In this document: positions 1 to 7,648 of the stretch, in pieces | How the letters are laid out: the number at the start of each line of letters is the position of its first letter | Numbering within the stretch: position 1 is the stretch's first letter | DNA from: Solobacterium sp. | GTDB taxonomy: Bacteria > Bacillota_I > Bacilli_A > Erysipelotrichales > Erysipelotrichaceae | NCBI GenBank assembly: GCA_017543005.1 | Contig: JAFWEA010000322.1 | Span: forward strand, 1-27,552 | DNA: 27,552 nt | Direction of reading: 5' to 3' | The notes under the pieces: model-generated | Database searches by the model: none | Told to the model about the DNA's origin: nothing | What the model saw: the letters and a program-made list of their open reading frames with translations, nothing else | Translations under genes and position numbers: made by a program

Positions 1-903
1 CACCGCGGCCAGGGCGGCAAGCAGCTGCGCAGCCGCAAGGATCCGGCTGACTTCGGGGCGGAAAAACGGACCATCACCGTCGACGGCCTGAAGCGTCTCT
101 GGTATGAATATGTGCCGGCAAGCTGTACACCGGATCAGAAGTGGCCGGTGGTGCTGGTCATGCATGGCCGGGGCGGCAGTGCGGAGACATTCTTCGATCT
201 TTCCGGCATGTCGGCAGTAGCGGATGACCGGAAGTTTATTGCTGTCTTCCCGGAAGCCGGTGTATACCGGCAGAAACCGGGCGGACTGGGAAATATTTCT
301 CTCTGGTGCGGTACCTGCGATGACCAGCCGGTGGATGATGTGAAATTCATCCGGGCCCTGCTTGCCGATCTGGAACAGCGCCTGCCGGCGGACCGGACCA
401 GAATCTATGCCTGCGGGCAGAGCAGCGGCGGGATGATGAGTGATGTCCTGGGGCATACGGCCGGGGAACTGTTTGCGGCGGTGGCGTCCTGGTCGGCGCT
501 GCGGGCGGAAAGCATTCTGAAGCGCACATTCCCGGAAAGTGAATGCGGGGCACCGCTGATGTGGATCTTCGGGGATCACGACCCGATCTGTTCCCGTCCG
601 GAAGCCGATCCGGTCCTGCCGTTCGGCATCCAGCCGGAGATGCGGCAGAGTGTCATGGAAAAACTGAATCACTTCGGTCTGGAGGCCGAAAAGCCGTACT
701 GCTGGCAGACTTACCCGATTGACTGGTGCGCCTTTACCGGGGCGGACCGGGTGCCGCTGACCATGCTGGGGCGGGTGAATGATATGGGCCATGCGAATTA
801 TCCGGAACTGAGCCGGATCAGTTATGACCAGTTCCTGAGCAGATTCAGCCGAGATCCGGACGGTACGCTGCGGTATTGCGGCCGGCCCCTGGCAGTACGT
901 TGA
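1..903 (+). CDS. PHB-depolymerase-family esterase, 5' end outside window
   Basis: The frame is open from base 1 to the TGA at 901-903, giving about 300 residues, so the GTG at 112 is internal and the true start lies upstream of the window. The protein is an alpha/beta hydrolase of the poly(3-hydroxybutyrate) depolymerase / LpqC / CE1-like esterase group. Visible marks are the oxyanion strand VVLVMHGRGG, the nucleophile elbow CGQSSGG (Ser at about bases 421-426), a likely acid Asp in WIFGDHDP and a likely catalytic His in NDMGHANYPE. No signal peptide can be judged because the N-terminus is missing. The exact substrate (polyester, acetylated or feruloylated sugar) cannot be read from the sequence. 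It lies in the same frame as the downstream kinase remnant, separated from it only by its TGA. Confidence 0.8.
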   Translation, partial: HRGQGGKQLRSRKDPADFGAEKRTITVDGLKRLWYEYVPASCTPDQKWPVVLVMHGRGGSAETFFDLSGMSAVADDRKFIAVFPEAGVYRQKPGGLGNISLWCGTCDDQPVDDVKFIRALLADLEQRLPADRTRIYACGQSSGGMMSDVLGHTAGELFAAVASWSALRAESILKRTFPESECGAPLMWIFGDHDPICSRPEADPVLPFGIQPEMRQSVMEKLNHFGLEAEKPYCWQTYPIDWCAFTGADRVPLTMLGRVNDMGHANYPELSRISYDQFLSRFSRDPDGTLRYCGRPLAVR

Positions 904-2289
904 ACGAAACAATGCCGCGATATTCTGGACATGTCCCGGATCGAATCCGGCCGGATGGTCCTGCACAGCGAGGAGTTCTCGTTTGCCAAGGCCCTCGAAC
1001 AGGTCAACACGATCATCAGCGGCCAGTGCCGGGACAAGGGTCTGCATTATGAATGTCGGGTGCTCGGGCATGTGGCAGAATACTATATCGGCGATGAGAT
1101 GAAGCTGCGCCAGGTCATGATCAATATTCTGGGCAATGCCGTCAAGTTTACCCCGGCCGGCGGGAAGATTCTCTTCACGATTGAAGAACTGAACCGGTTT
1201 GACAACAAAGCGACCCTGCGCTTCGTCTTCAGTAACACCGGCATCGGCATGAGTCCGGAATATCTGCCGCATCTCTTTGATTCCTTCTCGCAGGAGGACT
1301 CCTCCTCTACCAGCCGCTATGGCAGCACAGGGCTTGGCATGCCGATCACCAGGAGCATTGTCGAGATGATGAACGGCAATATCGAAGTGGCCAGTGAAAA
1401 GGGCACCGGCTCCGTATTTACGGTCACGGTCACCCTGGGTGAGTCCAGCCGTCAGGATACGGGTTACGAAGACAAGATGGTGCTTGAGCCACACCATATG
1501 CGGGTGCTGGTCATCGATGATGACCCGGTTGCCTGTGAACATGCGAGGATCGTTCTCGGCCAGGTCGGCATTGAATGTGAGATCGCGCAGTCCGGGGCCG
1601 CCGGGGTGGAGATGGTGCGCATGCACCATGCCCGCCGGGAGGCGTTCACCCTGATCCTGGTTGACTGGAAGATGCCGGAAATGGACGGGGTGGAAACGGT
1701 CCGCCGGATCCGGGAGATTGCCGGCCATGAATCGACCATTATCTTCCTGACTTCATATAACTGGGACGAAATCAGTGAAGAAGCGAAGAAGGCCGGGGTG
1801 GACAGCTTTGTGTCTAAGCCGCTGTTTGCCGGTACGGTCATGGATGAATTCAAGGAAGCGTTCCGGATCAAGAACCAGAGCCAGGCGGAGCAGCTGGCTG
1901 ACCTGAAGGGCCGGCATATACTGCTGGCGGAAGATGTGGCCATCAACGCGGAAATCATGGTCATGATTCTCGGCGTCCGGGAAATCGATGTGGATCTGGC
2001 GGAAAACGGGCGTATTGCCGTGGACAAGTTCGCGGAAAGCCCGGTCGGGTATTATGACGCGGTGCTGATGGACATGCGCATGCCGGAGATGGATGGTCTG
2101 GAAGCGACCCGCACCATCCGCGCCCTGCCCCGGGAAGATGCCGGCAGCGTACCGATTATCGCCCTGACGGCCAACGCGTTTGATGAAGATGTCCAGAGAA
2201 GCATGCAGGCAGGTCTGAATGCCCACCTGAGCAAGCCGATCAACGCGGATGTACTTTATGAAACCCTGGAGAACCTGATCCGCCAGTAA
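904..2289 (+). pseudogene. 5'-truncated hybrid histidine kinase (HATPase-REC-REC remnant)
   Basis: Similarity to hybrid sensor kinases starts abruptly at DILDMSRIESG (from base 919), the linker just after the HisKA helix. The sensor region and the phosphoacceptor His box are therefore absent. From the Met at 931 the residues are: HATPase domain about 25-170 (N box around N65-N69, G1 box NTGIG at 102-106, G2 GSTGLGM at 131-137), receiver 1 about 190-305 (DD197-198, Asp245, Thr274, Lys296) and receiver 2 about 328-450 (ED334-335, Asp381, Thr413, Lys435). The first residue of the G1 box, normally Asp, is Asn102. No Shine-Dalgarno sequence precedes ATG 931, and the upstream esterase stop (901-903) is in the same frame, so this looks like a deletion or recombination product. 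The receiver domains look intact, so a protein made from an internal start could still act as a phosphate sink. A terminator follows. Confidence 0.75.
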
Positions 2290-2313
2290 ATACGAAAGGG
2301 ACGGAAAGGATAG

Positions 2314-2345
2314 AAAGCCAGATCCGGGAAACGGATCTGGCTTTT
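2314..2345. terminator. Bidirectional intrinsic terminator
   Basis: A perfect 12-bp stem pairs 2314-2325 with 2333-2344 around a 7-base loop. On the plus strand it ends in TTTT after the kinase remnant; on the minus strand it ends in CTTTCT after the second chrA half. It sits between the convergent ends of the two genes. Confidence 0.85.
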
Positions 2346-2366
2346 CACGCTGTTCCTGAAGGCCGG

Positions 2367-2927
2367 TCAGAGGCCGTAGACGATGAGCCCGCAGGCCGCG
2401 GCCAGGCAGATCAGCCGGATCGGGGTGATGACGCTCTTGCGGAAGTGTCCTGCCCCGAAGTAGATGCCGCCCAGCAGCAGGGTCAGCAGCAGCGGCTGCG
2501 TCTGCGGCTTGCCGGCCTGCAGGATGATGCCGCTGCGGCAGATCATATACATGCCGGTGGCGAGGATAATGCCGATCATTGCCGGTTTCAGGCCGCGCAG
2601 CACAGCCTGGAAATACGGATTTTTCAGGACTGTTTTGAGCAGGGCGGTCACCAGCAGGATGATGAGGAAGGAGGGCAGCACGACTGCGGCTGTGGCAATG
2701 AGCGACCCGGCCAGGCCTGCCTGGGAACTGCCGACATAGGTGGCCAGGTTTACCATGATCGGGCCCGGGGTGCTTTCGCTGACGGCAATCATGTAGGTCA
2801 GCATTTCATCGCTGAGCCAGCCATAGGACAGGACGATGTCACGGATCAGCGGGATGGCCGCATAGGCACCGCCGAAGGCAAAGCATCCGACTTTCAGAAA
2901 ACCGATGAACAATTCCCAGAGAATCAT
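2367..2927 (-). CDS. chrA: Chromate transporter half (CHR family), second gene
   Basis: A 186-residue hydrophobic protein with one CHR domain. The hallmarks are FGGAYAAIPLI near residue 18 and SESTPGPIMVNLATYVG around 50-66, matching the FGGxxxxxPL and PGP signatures of ChrA. It has about six membrane segments and is half the size of full-length ChrA, as in the short-chain (SHR) proteins that work as pairs. The family exports chromate, though many gut homologues have unproven substrates. The ATG at 2927 overlaps the stop of the other half (ATGA) and is preceded by AGGAGGGG at suitable spacing, so the two halves are translationally coupled. Confidence 0.85.
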   Translation of the reverse strand: MILWELFIGFLKVGCFAFGGAYAAIPLIRDIVLSYGWLSDEMLTYMIAVSESTPGPIMVNLATYVGSSQAGLAGSLIATAAVVLPSFLIILLVTALLKTVLKNPYFQAVLRGLKPAMIGIILATGMYMICRSGIILQAGKPQTQPLLLTLLLGGIYFGAGHFRKSVITPIRLICLAAACGLIVYGL

Positions 2928-3499
2928 TTCGCTTCCCCTCCTGCCATGGCCGGCTTTTTCAGCAGGAACACCAGCAGGCTGATCAGGCCGCCCGTCAGCA
3001 TCAGTACGATCGAAGAAATATGCAGGGACAGGAAGTCAATCGCCAGCATGCCCAGGGCCGCCCCGGCCATGATCGCTTTCGGCAGCGGTTTCTTCGGCAT
3101 CTTCTTGATCATCTTCAGGGCCGCGTCGAGAATCAGGATGCCGACCGCAATTTTGATGCCCCGGAAAGCGTGGGCAATCCAGGTGATGGCCAGGAAATCA
3201 TCCAGAAAGCGGGAGATGGCAAAGACAATGCAGAAACTGGGCAGCACGATGCCCAATGTGGCTGCCAGCGCCCCGGCAAAGCCTTTCTGCCGGAAGCCGA
3301 CAAAGGTTGCGCAGTTGATGGCAATCGGACCCGGGGTGGACTCGGCGATGACTGTGATATCCATCATTTCATCGTGGCTGATCCAGTGTTTCTGTTCCAC
3401 GCAGGCATGTTCAATCAGGGAGATCATGGCATAGCCGCCCCCGAATGTGAACAGGCCGATTTTGGTAAATGTCAGAAACAGATCCGAGAGCAGAGTCAT
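2924..3499 (-). CDS. chrA: Chromate transporter half (CHR family), first gene
   Basis: A single-CHR-domain membrane protein of 191 residues. It has FTFGGGYAMISLIE near the N-terminus and AESTPGPIAINCATFVG around 47-63, followed by several hydrophobic segments. I chose the ATG at 3499 rather than a longer reading to 3532, because AGGAGGTGA lies 5-10 bases upstream and this ATG overlaps the arsR-like stop as ATGA. With the next gene it forms the two halves of a heteromeric ChrA-like exporter. The upstream ArsR-type regulator suggests induction by an oxyanion or metal; chromate itself is an inference from the family. Confidence 0.85.
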   Translation of the reverse strand: MTLLSDLFLTFTKIGLFTFGGGYAMISLIEHACVEQKHWISHDEMMDITVIAESTPGPIAINCATFVGFRQKGFAGALAATLGIVLPSFCIVFAISRFLDDFLAITWIAHAFRGIKIAVGILILDAALKMIKKMPKKPLPKAIMAGAALGMLAIDFLSLHISSIVLMLTGGLISLLVFLLKKPAMAGGEAK

Positions 3500-3822
3500 T
3501 CCGTCACCTCCTGCCGGTATCCGCACTGGCATTTCTGCGGGTCACGGTCAAGCGTCCGGGCCTGTTCCTGCAGGCAGGCAAAGGCCCGGCACACCTCGTC
3601 CAGTGTGTCCTGTTTCGGCAGATAGTGAATATGATGACCATAGCGTTCGCCATAGACCAGATCCGCTTCCCGCAGCACTTTCATATGCTGGGAAACAGCG
3701 GACTCCGTCAGGTTCAGCTTCCGGGCCAGGGACCGGACACAGTGTTTCCGGGTGAAAAGCTGCCGGTAGATCAGAAACCGGGTCGGTTCCCCGAGCGCTT
3801 TCAGTAACAGGGAAAGTTCCAT
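3496..3822 (-). CDS. ArsR-family winged-helix transcriptional regulator
   Basis: This 108-residue protein is the usual ArsR/SmtB length. It begins with the typical LLKALGEPTRFLIYRQL helix and has a recognition helix in LTESAVSQHMKVLREADLV (residues 38-56), then a wing with YGERYGHHIHYL. Near the C-terminus a Cys-Gln-Cys (KCQCGY) and the His-rich wing could bind a metal or oxyanion, but the classic alpha3 CxC of ArsR is not seen. It is first in an operon with two chrA halves, so it probably represses its own operon and is released by the inducer. The start at 3822 has AAAGAGGTG as ribosome binding site, and a promoter with an overlapping inverted repeat lies directly upstream. Confidence 0.85.
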   Translation of the reverse strand: MELSLLLKALGEPTRFLIYRQLFTRKHCVRSLARKLNLTESAVSQHMKVLREADLVYGERYGHHIHYLPKQDTLDEVCRAFACLQEQARTLDRDPQKCQCGYRQEVTE

Positions 3823-3836
3823 ATCACACCTCTTTG

Positions 3837-3881
3837 ATTAAGCGATGACTTAATTGTATCCCTGCCCACTGAAGAAGACAA
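3837..3881 (-). promoter_or_regulatory. Promoter and candidate ArsR operator of the chrA operon
   Basis: Read on the minus strand: a -35 TTGTCT (3876-3881), a 17-bp spacer and a -10 TACAAT (3853-3858). Overlapping the -10 and the start region is the inverted repeat ATTAAG-N6-CTTAAT (3837-3854), well placed for binding by the ArsR-type product of the first gene. The promoter fit is direct; the operator role is inferred. Confidence 0.65.
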
Positions 3882-3883
3882 TG

Positions 3884-3921
3884 AAAAAAACCCGACACAG
3901 CAGGATGCTGTCCGGGTTCTC
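3884..3921 (-). terminator. Intrinsic terminator after the QueG-like gene
   Basis: On the minus strand, AACCCG...ACAGCA pairs with TGCTGT...CGGGTT with a small bulge, followed by a run of seven T. It begins 10 bases after the stop of the QueG-like gene and overlaps the -35 region of the chrA operon. Confidence 0.75.
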
Positions 3922-3930
3922 TGATCGGAT

Positions 3931-4749
3931 TTACCTGCCGGCCGGATTGCGGTGTTCGCACGGTACGGCGACCATGCACTTGCCGCAGCCTCCGCCGCCG
4001 TAGTTCTCCCGCAGGTAGCCGCCCCAGTCACGGCACTTTTTGGTGTTACGCAGATACTCGAAACTGATCGCTTCGGCCGGACAGCGCTGAATGCAGAGCC
4101 CGCAGTGAATGCAGTTCTCATACAGATCGGTATAGGTGCGCTCGGTGGCCGGCAGGTCTGCGTCGGTGATCAGGGTGGTGATGGCGCCGCAGCAGCCCTT
4201 TTCGGTGATCAGGTGCCGGTGGATGCCGAAGGTACCCAGGCCGGCAATGTATGCTGCATGCCGGGTGGACCAGGTGGGGGTAAAGTGCAGTCCTTCCTCA
4301 TCCCCGATCATGACCGGGACACTGGCAGACACAAAGCGCGGATCCCCGATCGGACTGTTGACGGCCATGCCGGCGGCCTCGAGTTCCTTCAGCAGGGCCA
4401 TGTTCATCTCCTTGGACAGGGCACTGCCGGCCGGATAGCCGTACTTCCAGGCTTCGTTGATATATTCCGTGGAAGCGGCAGCCCGGGAGCGGATCTCTTC
4501 GGAATACGGGAAGAAGAACACCAGCACACTTTTTGCCGAAGGCAGCCATTCCTGCGGGGCCAGCCAGTTCGGGCCGATGACCTCCGGCTTTTTCAGCTCG
4601 GTAAACATGGGATCATCGGCTGCGGCAATGGCCATGACAGGTTCTTCAAGGATCGGAATATCGATATCTTCGTCGGGCAGATGAATCAGGTTATTATCTG
4701 ATTCCTGAAAGATCTTCAGCATTATTGCCTGAATGTCAGAGACTTTCAT
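3931..4749 (-). CDS. QueG-like 4Fe-4S protein (epoxyqueuosine reductase related)
   Basis: The 272-residue protein resembles epoxyqueuosine reductase. The middle has TPTWSTRHAAYIAGLGTFG (about 157-175), like the AGLG region of QueG. The C-terminal part carries a ferredoxin cluster motif C213-x2-C216-x2-C219-x3-C223 and a second set C239, C255, C258, C264. QueG performs the last step of queuosine synthesis in tRNA and uses cobalamin and two 4Fe-4S clusters. This protein is about 100 residues shorter than typical QueG and lacks its C-terminal HEAT-like part, so it may be one of the QueG-like reductases of other function. It is a single-gene unit: promoter TTGTCA-17-TAAAAT, AAAGGAG ribosome binding site, own terminator. 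No other queuosine gene is nearby. Confidence 0.7.
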   Translation of the reverse strand: MKVSDIQAIMLKIFQESDNNLIHLPDEDIDIPILEEPVMAIAAADDPMFTELKKPEVIGPNWLAPQEWLPSAKSVLVFFFPYSEEIRSRAAASTEYINEAWKYGYPAGSALSKEMNMALLKELEAAGMAVNSPIGDPRFVSASVPVMIGDEEGLHFTPTWSTRHAAYIAGLGTFGIHRHLITEKGCCGAITTLITDADLPATERTYTDLYENCIHCGLCIQRCPAEAISFEYLRNTKKCRDWGGYLRENYGGGGCGKCMVAVPCEHRNPAGR

Positions 4750-4775
4750 ATGAATACTCCTTTTATCTAACTTTT

Positions 4776-4804
4776 ATTTTATATGAATGATTTATAGATG
4801 ACAA
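4776..4804 (-). promoter_or_regulatory. Promoter of the QueG-like gene
   Basis: On the minus strand: -35 TTGTCA (4799-4804), 17-bp spacer, -10 TAAAAT (4776-4781), followed by AAAGGAG and the ATG at 4749. Both boxes differ from consensus at one position. Confidence 0.7.
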
Positions 4805-4849
4805 AAACAGATGAAACACCGGAAGGGGAATGATTTTCTGATGTATTGT

Positions 4850-5038
4850 TCAGGCCCAGTTTTCCGTCCGCAGACCGCTGATCCGTAAAAATTCACGGCA
4901 GTTTTTTGTGACAATGGTACAGCCGCAGGAGCGGGCATGTGCCGCAATCATCAGGTCCATGGGCCCGATCGGTGTTCCTGCCTTTTCCAGAGCAGCCTGG
5001 ATATCTCCGTATTCCTGCGCGGCGGAGCTGTCGTAATA
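4850..5038 (-). pseudogene. vapC remnant: C-terminal half of a PIN-domain toxin
   Basis: The minus strand has 62 codons ending in TGA at 4850-4852. They include YGDIQAALEKAGTPIGPMD (spanning about 4965-5021), LMIAAHA and VTKNCREF, then GLRTENW. This is the C-terminal half of a VapC ribonuclease: the GTPIGPMDLxIAAHA helix carries the third acidic residue and VTxNxREF the fourth. The N-terminal half with the first catalytic Asp is missing, no start codon or ribosome binding site is present, and no vapB antitoxin is seen. The frame runs directly back into the phnE terminator and the phnE TAA. This is a decayed toxin-antitoxin locus, cut when the phn genes and this region were joined. Confidence 0.75.
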
Positions 5039-5068
5039 AAAAAATACGCAGATTGCTCTGCGTATTTT
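5038..5068 (-). terminator. Terminator of the phn operon
   Basis: A perfect 12-bp stem (5041-5052 with 5057-5068, loop TTGC) followed on the minus strand by a T run. It starts 10 bases after the last phnE stop. Confidence 0.9.
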
Positions 5069-5077
5069 CTGTATTGA

Positions 5078-5887
5078 TTACTGTCTTCCGTGTGCCAGTC
5101 TTGCCCGGATCTTGGTGGAGAAGTATTCGATGATGATGACCAGGATGATCAGGGCCCACAGGAAGGAGCCGACCATGGCCCATCTTCTGGAGTTGATTGC
5201 CATCAGCATCGAGGCACCGATACCGCCGGCCCCGACAATACCCAGGGTTGTTGCGTCCTTCAGGTTGATGTCGAAGCGGTAGATGATCGTGGAGATGAAG
5301 CTCGCACTCAGCTGCGGCAGGATACCGCAGCGGATCTTCTGGAAGGTGGTGCAGCCGCAGGCATCCAGGGATTCCAGGATACCCGTGTCCAGATCTTCGA
5401 TGGCGGTGATGTACATCTTGGAGATCATGCCGATGGAGCAGACCGACTGGGTGATGACACCGCAGAAGGCGCCCGGACCGGTGACGCGGATCCAGACCAG
5501 GGCCCAGACGAGCGAAGGAATGGTCCGGATCAGCAGGATGACTGCCCGGAAGATATAGGCGATGCCCTTCGGGACAACGTTGGTCGAAGCCAGGAAGCTG
5601 ATCGGGATGGCCACGATGCCGCCGATAACTGTACCCAGCAGGGCGATGGCAATGGTCTGGGCGATCAGGAACGGGACATCTTCGGTGGTTGTGCCGAACA
5701 TGATCTTCAGATCAGGATGGGTCAGACCGTGGAAGATACCCGAAGCGACTTCGGCACCCTTCTGGGCGATGCCGTTGAAGGTGATGCCGTTGGAGCTCCA
5801 CCAGACCGCGACCAGCAGGAAACAGAAGATCGCGATGCGTACCCAGAGCTTGCGGGGACGGTTTTCATAGACTTCCATTACAGACAT
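5078..5887 (-). CDS. phnE: Phosphonate-type ABC transporter permease (second PhnE)
   Basis: Inner-membrane permease of a phosphonate/phosphite/phosphate ABC importer, with about six hydrophobic segments. The EAA-type coupling loop is visible as ESLDACGCTTFQKIRCGILP, followed by the family ending LGIVGAGGIG. It probably pairs with the other PhnE to form a heterodimeric channel over a PhnC dimer. I chose the ATG at 5887: GGGGAGG sits 8 bases upstream. The GTG at 5896 that would lengthen the protein by three residues overlaps that Shine-Dalgarno sequence. It follows the first phnE by about 15 bases and is the last gene of the operon. Confidence 0.9.
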   Translation of the reverse strand: MSVMEVYENRPRKLWVRIAIFCFLLVAVWWSSNGITFNGIAQKGAEVASGIFHGLTHPDLKIMFGTTTEDVPFLIAQTIAIALLGTVIGGIVAIPISFLASTNVVPKGIAYIFRAVILLIRTIPSLVWALVWIRVTGPGAFCGVITQSVCSIGMISKMYITAIEDLDTGILESLDACGCTTFQKIRCGILPQLSASFISTIIYRFDINLKDATTLGIVGAGGIGASMLMAINSRRWAMVGSFLWALIILVIIIEYFSTKIRARLAHGRQ

Positions 5888-5902
5888 ATCATGCACCTCC
5901 CC

Positions 5903-6745
5903 TTATGACAGCTTGGACCGGAAATAGTCGGTCACAAAGTCGATGATCAGAACGAGAACGAACAGGGACAGCAGAACCATGCCCAGGCCGTTGTAGTCAC
6001 GCCAGCCGATGCGTTCGTTGATCAGAATGCCCAGACCGCCGGCCCCGACATAACCCAGGATCGCGGCTGCTCTGACATTCATTTCAAAGCAGTACAGACT
6101 GTGAGACAGGTAGGTCGGCAGGATCTGCGGCATGCACGCAGCCCAGAAAGCCTGCAGGGTGGTGGCGCCGAACGACTGCATGGCCTCATACGGCTTCATG
6201 TCAATCGTCTCGATGCTTTCAAACAGCATCTTGGCGACAATACCCAGGGTAAAGATCGTGATGGCAACCGTACCGGCAAATGTGCCCAGGCCGAACACCA
6301 GCGCCGAGATCGAGGCGATGATCAGCGTCGGAACCGAACGCATGATGGCCAGGATCAGGCGGAAGAACAGCAGGGTCGGGCGGTTCTTGTTGATGTTGCT
6401 GGACGAGGCGATCGCCACCGGCAGACCGATCAGGCAGCCGAGGATCGTACCGATCAGGGACATCCGGATGGTATCCAGCAGCGGGCCGACGACCTTGCTG
6501 AAGTAATTGCGGTCCGGATGGAAAATCTGCGAAAGGATTTTGGTCAGCTGGTTGCCGCGGGCCAAAATGATCTTGAGATCAAAACCAGTAACCTGCACGG
6601 CAATGTACAGGGCAATCAGCACACAGGCCGTAATCAGCGGCAGTCTGGACCGGGGCCGCAGAACTTTATGACCGTTGGCAAGGGTGATTTCCTGCGGTTT
6701 GAAAATACGGTCAAACAGCGGCATCTTTGTCACATCGGTGCTCAT
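5903..6745 (-). CDS. phnE: Phosphonate-type ABC transporter permease (first PhnE)
   Basis: A 280-residue permease with a cytoplasmic N-terminus and about six membrane segments, the first near residues 35-53. The coupling loop PYEAMQSFGATTLQAFWAA matches the EAA motif, and LGYVGAGGLGILINERI is the typical end of the PhnE domain. It partners the second PhnE and PhnC. The ATG at 6745 overlaps the stop of phnC (ATGA) and has GGGAG upstream, so translation is coupled. Substrate cannot be settled from the permease; no C-P lyase, phosphonatase or phosphite dehydrogenase gene is in the window. Confidence 0.9.
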   Translation of the reverse strand: MSTDVTKMPLFDRIFKPQEITLANGHKVLRPRSRLPLITACVLIALYIAVQVTGFDLKIILARGNQLTKILSQIFHPDRNYFSKVVGPLLDTIRMSLIGTILGCLIGLPVAIASSSNINKNRPTLLFFRLILAIMRSVPTLIIASISALVFGLGTFAGTVAITIFTLGIVAKMLFESIETIDMKPYEAMQSFGATTLQAFWAACMPQILPTYLSHSLYCFEMNVRAAAILGYVGAGGLGILINERIGWRDYNGLGMVLLSLFVLVLIIDFVTDYFRSKLS

Positions 6746-7521
6746 TTGGCAGCTCCCGTAGGATCGTTCTCAGTCGTCGGGATCTTCTTGCCCTGGTAGA
6801 CTTCGTTCAGGACATCCTGGGTGACCTTGTCAGTCGGGCCGTCGTAGACAATGCGGCCGGCTCTGACACCGATGACTCTGGTCGCATACTTCAGGGCAAG
6901 GTCAACGTGGTGGATGTTGAGCAGGATGGAGATGTTCATATCTTTGTTGATGCGGGCAAAGTCGCTCATGACCATGTCGGCCATGATCGGGTCCAGGGAC
7001 GCAACCGGTTCATCCGCCAGGATAATGGACGGATTCTGGTTCAGGGTTCTGGCCAGGGCGACACGCTGCATCTGGCCGCCGGAGAGTTCATCACAGCGGT
7101 TGTAGGCCTTGTCGAGGATATTGACCTTGTCCAGGGCTTCCAGGGCCTTGAGCTTCTGTTCTTTCGAATAGATGCCCAGCAGGACCTTGTACCACGGCAT
7201 GTCCGGGACATTGCTGGTCAGGACGTTGTTAATGACGGAGGAACGGGAGATCAGGTTGAACGACTGGAAAATCATGCCGATCTTGCGGCGGAACTTGCGC
7301 AGTTCAGCGCCCTTGAGGGTCATGACATCGGTGCCGTCGACAATCAGCTGTCCTTCCGTGATATCGATCATGCGGTTGATGGTACGGATCAGTGTGGATT
7401 TACCGGCACCGGAAAGACCGATGATGGCGACAAACTCACCCTGTTCGATCTGCAGGTTGATGTGCTGCAGACCCTTCGTACCGTTCGGATACGTCTTTGA
7501 TACATCCTTGAATTCAATCAT
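6742..7521 (-). CDS. phnC: Phosphonate-type ABC transporter ATP-binding protein
   Basis: A 259-residue ABC ATPase of the PhnC family that powers the importer. Visible are Walker A GLSGAGKS (35-42), Q-loop in MIFQSFNL (83-90), signature LSGGQ (146-150), Walker B IILADE (166-171), D-loop SLD and the H-loop in LNIHHVD (201-207). NLISRSSVINNVL after the Q-loop is characteristic of PhnC. The start at 7521 is preceded by AAAGGTGG. Upstream of it lie a terminator after phnD and a candidate second promoter, so the ATPase and permeases may be made at a different level from the binding protein. Confidence 0.92.
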   Translation of the reverse strand: MIEFKDVSKTYPNGTKGLQHINLQIEQGEFVAIIGLSGAGKSTLIRTINRMIDITEGQLIVDGTDVMTLKGAELRKFRRKIGMIFQSFNLISRSSVINNVLTSNVPDMPWYKVLLGIYSKEQKLKALEALDKVNILDKAYNRCDELSGGQMQRVALARTLNQNPSIILADEPVASLDPIMADMVMSDFARINKDMNISILLNIHHVDLALKYATRVIGVRAGRIVYDGPTDKVTQDVLNEVYQGKKIPTTENDPTGAAK

Positions 7522-7546
7522 AGTAGTAGTCCACCTTTACCGCCTT

Positions 7547-7574
7547 ATTTTATATGATGATGTCCTGTTCGCAA
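7547..7574 (-). promoter_or_regulatory. Candidate internal promoter for phnC-phnE-phnE
   Basis: On the minus strand: TTGCGA (7569-7574), 16-bp spacer, TAAAAT (7547-7552), 26 bases upstream of the phnC ATG and downstream of the phnD terminator. It is a reasonable sigma-70 match but unproven. Confidence 0.5.
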
Positions 7575-7599
7575 ATAGAAAATCACAGTCAGACATAAG

Positions 7600-7627
7600 A
7601 AAAAGACAGTTCCCTGGGGAAACTGTC
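7600..7627 (-). terminator. Intercistronic terminator between phnD and phnC
   Basis: GACAGTTTCC pairs with GGGAACTGTC (one G-T wobble, 3-base loop; 7605-7614 with 7618-7627) and is followed on the minus strand by TTTTTC. It lies 21 bases after the phnD stop. Such partial terminators are common after binding-protein genes and would make phnD mRNA exceed phnC. Confidence 0.8.
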
Positions 7628-7648
7628 CTTTCAGTGCGTGTTTTCCGA

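Noticed and set aside
931..2289. A normal histidine kinase starting at ATG 931
   Set aside because: There is no ribosome binding site, similarity begins upstream of this Met, and the phosphoacceptor region is missing, so I call it a truncated remnant.
4893..5183. A 96-codon minus-strand frame
   Set aside because: It is in a different frame from both phnE and the vapC remnant and crosses the terminator; the recognisable PIN motifs are in another frame.
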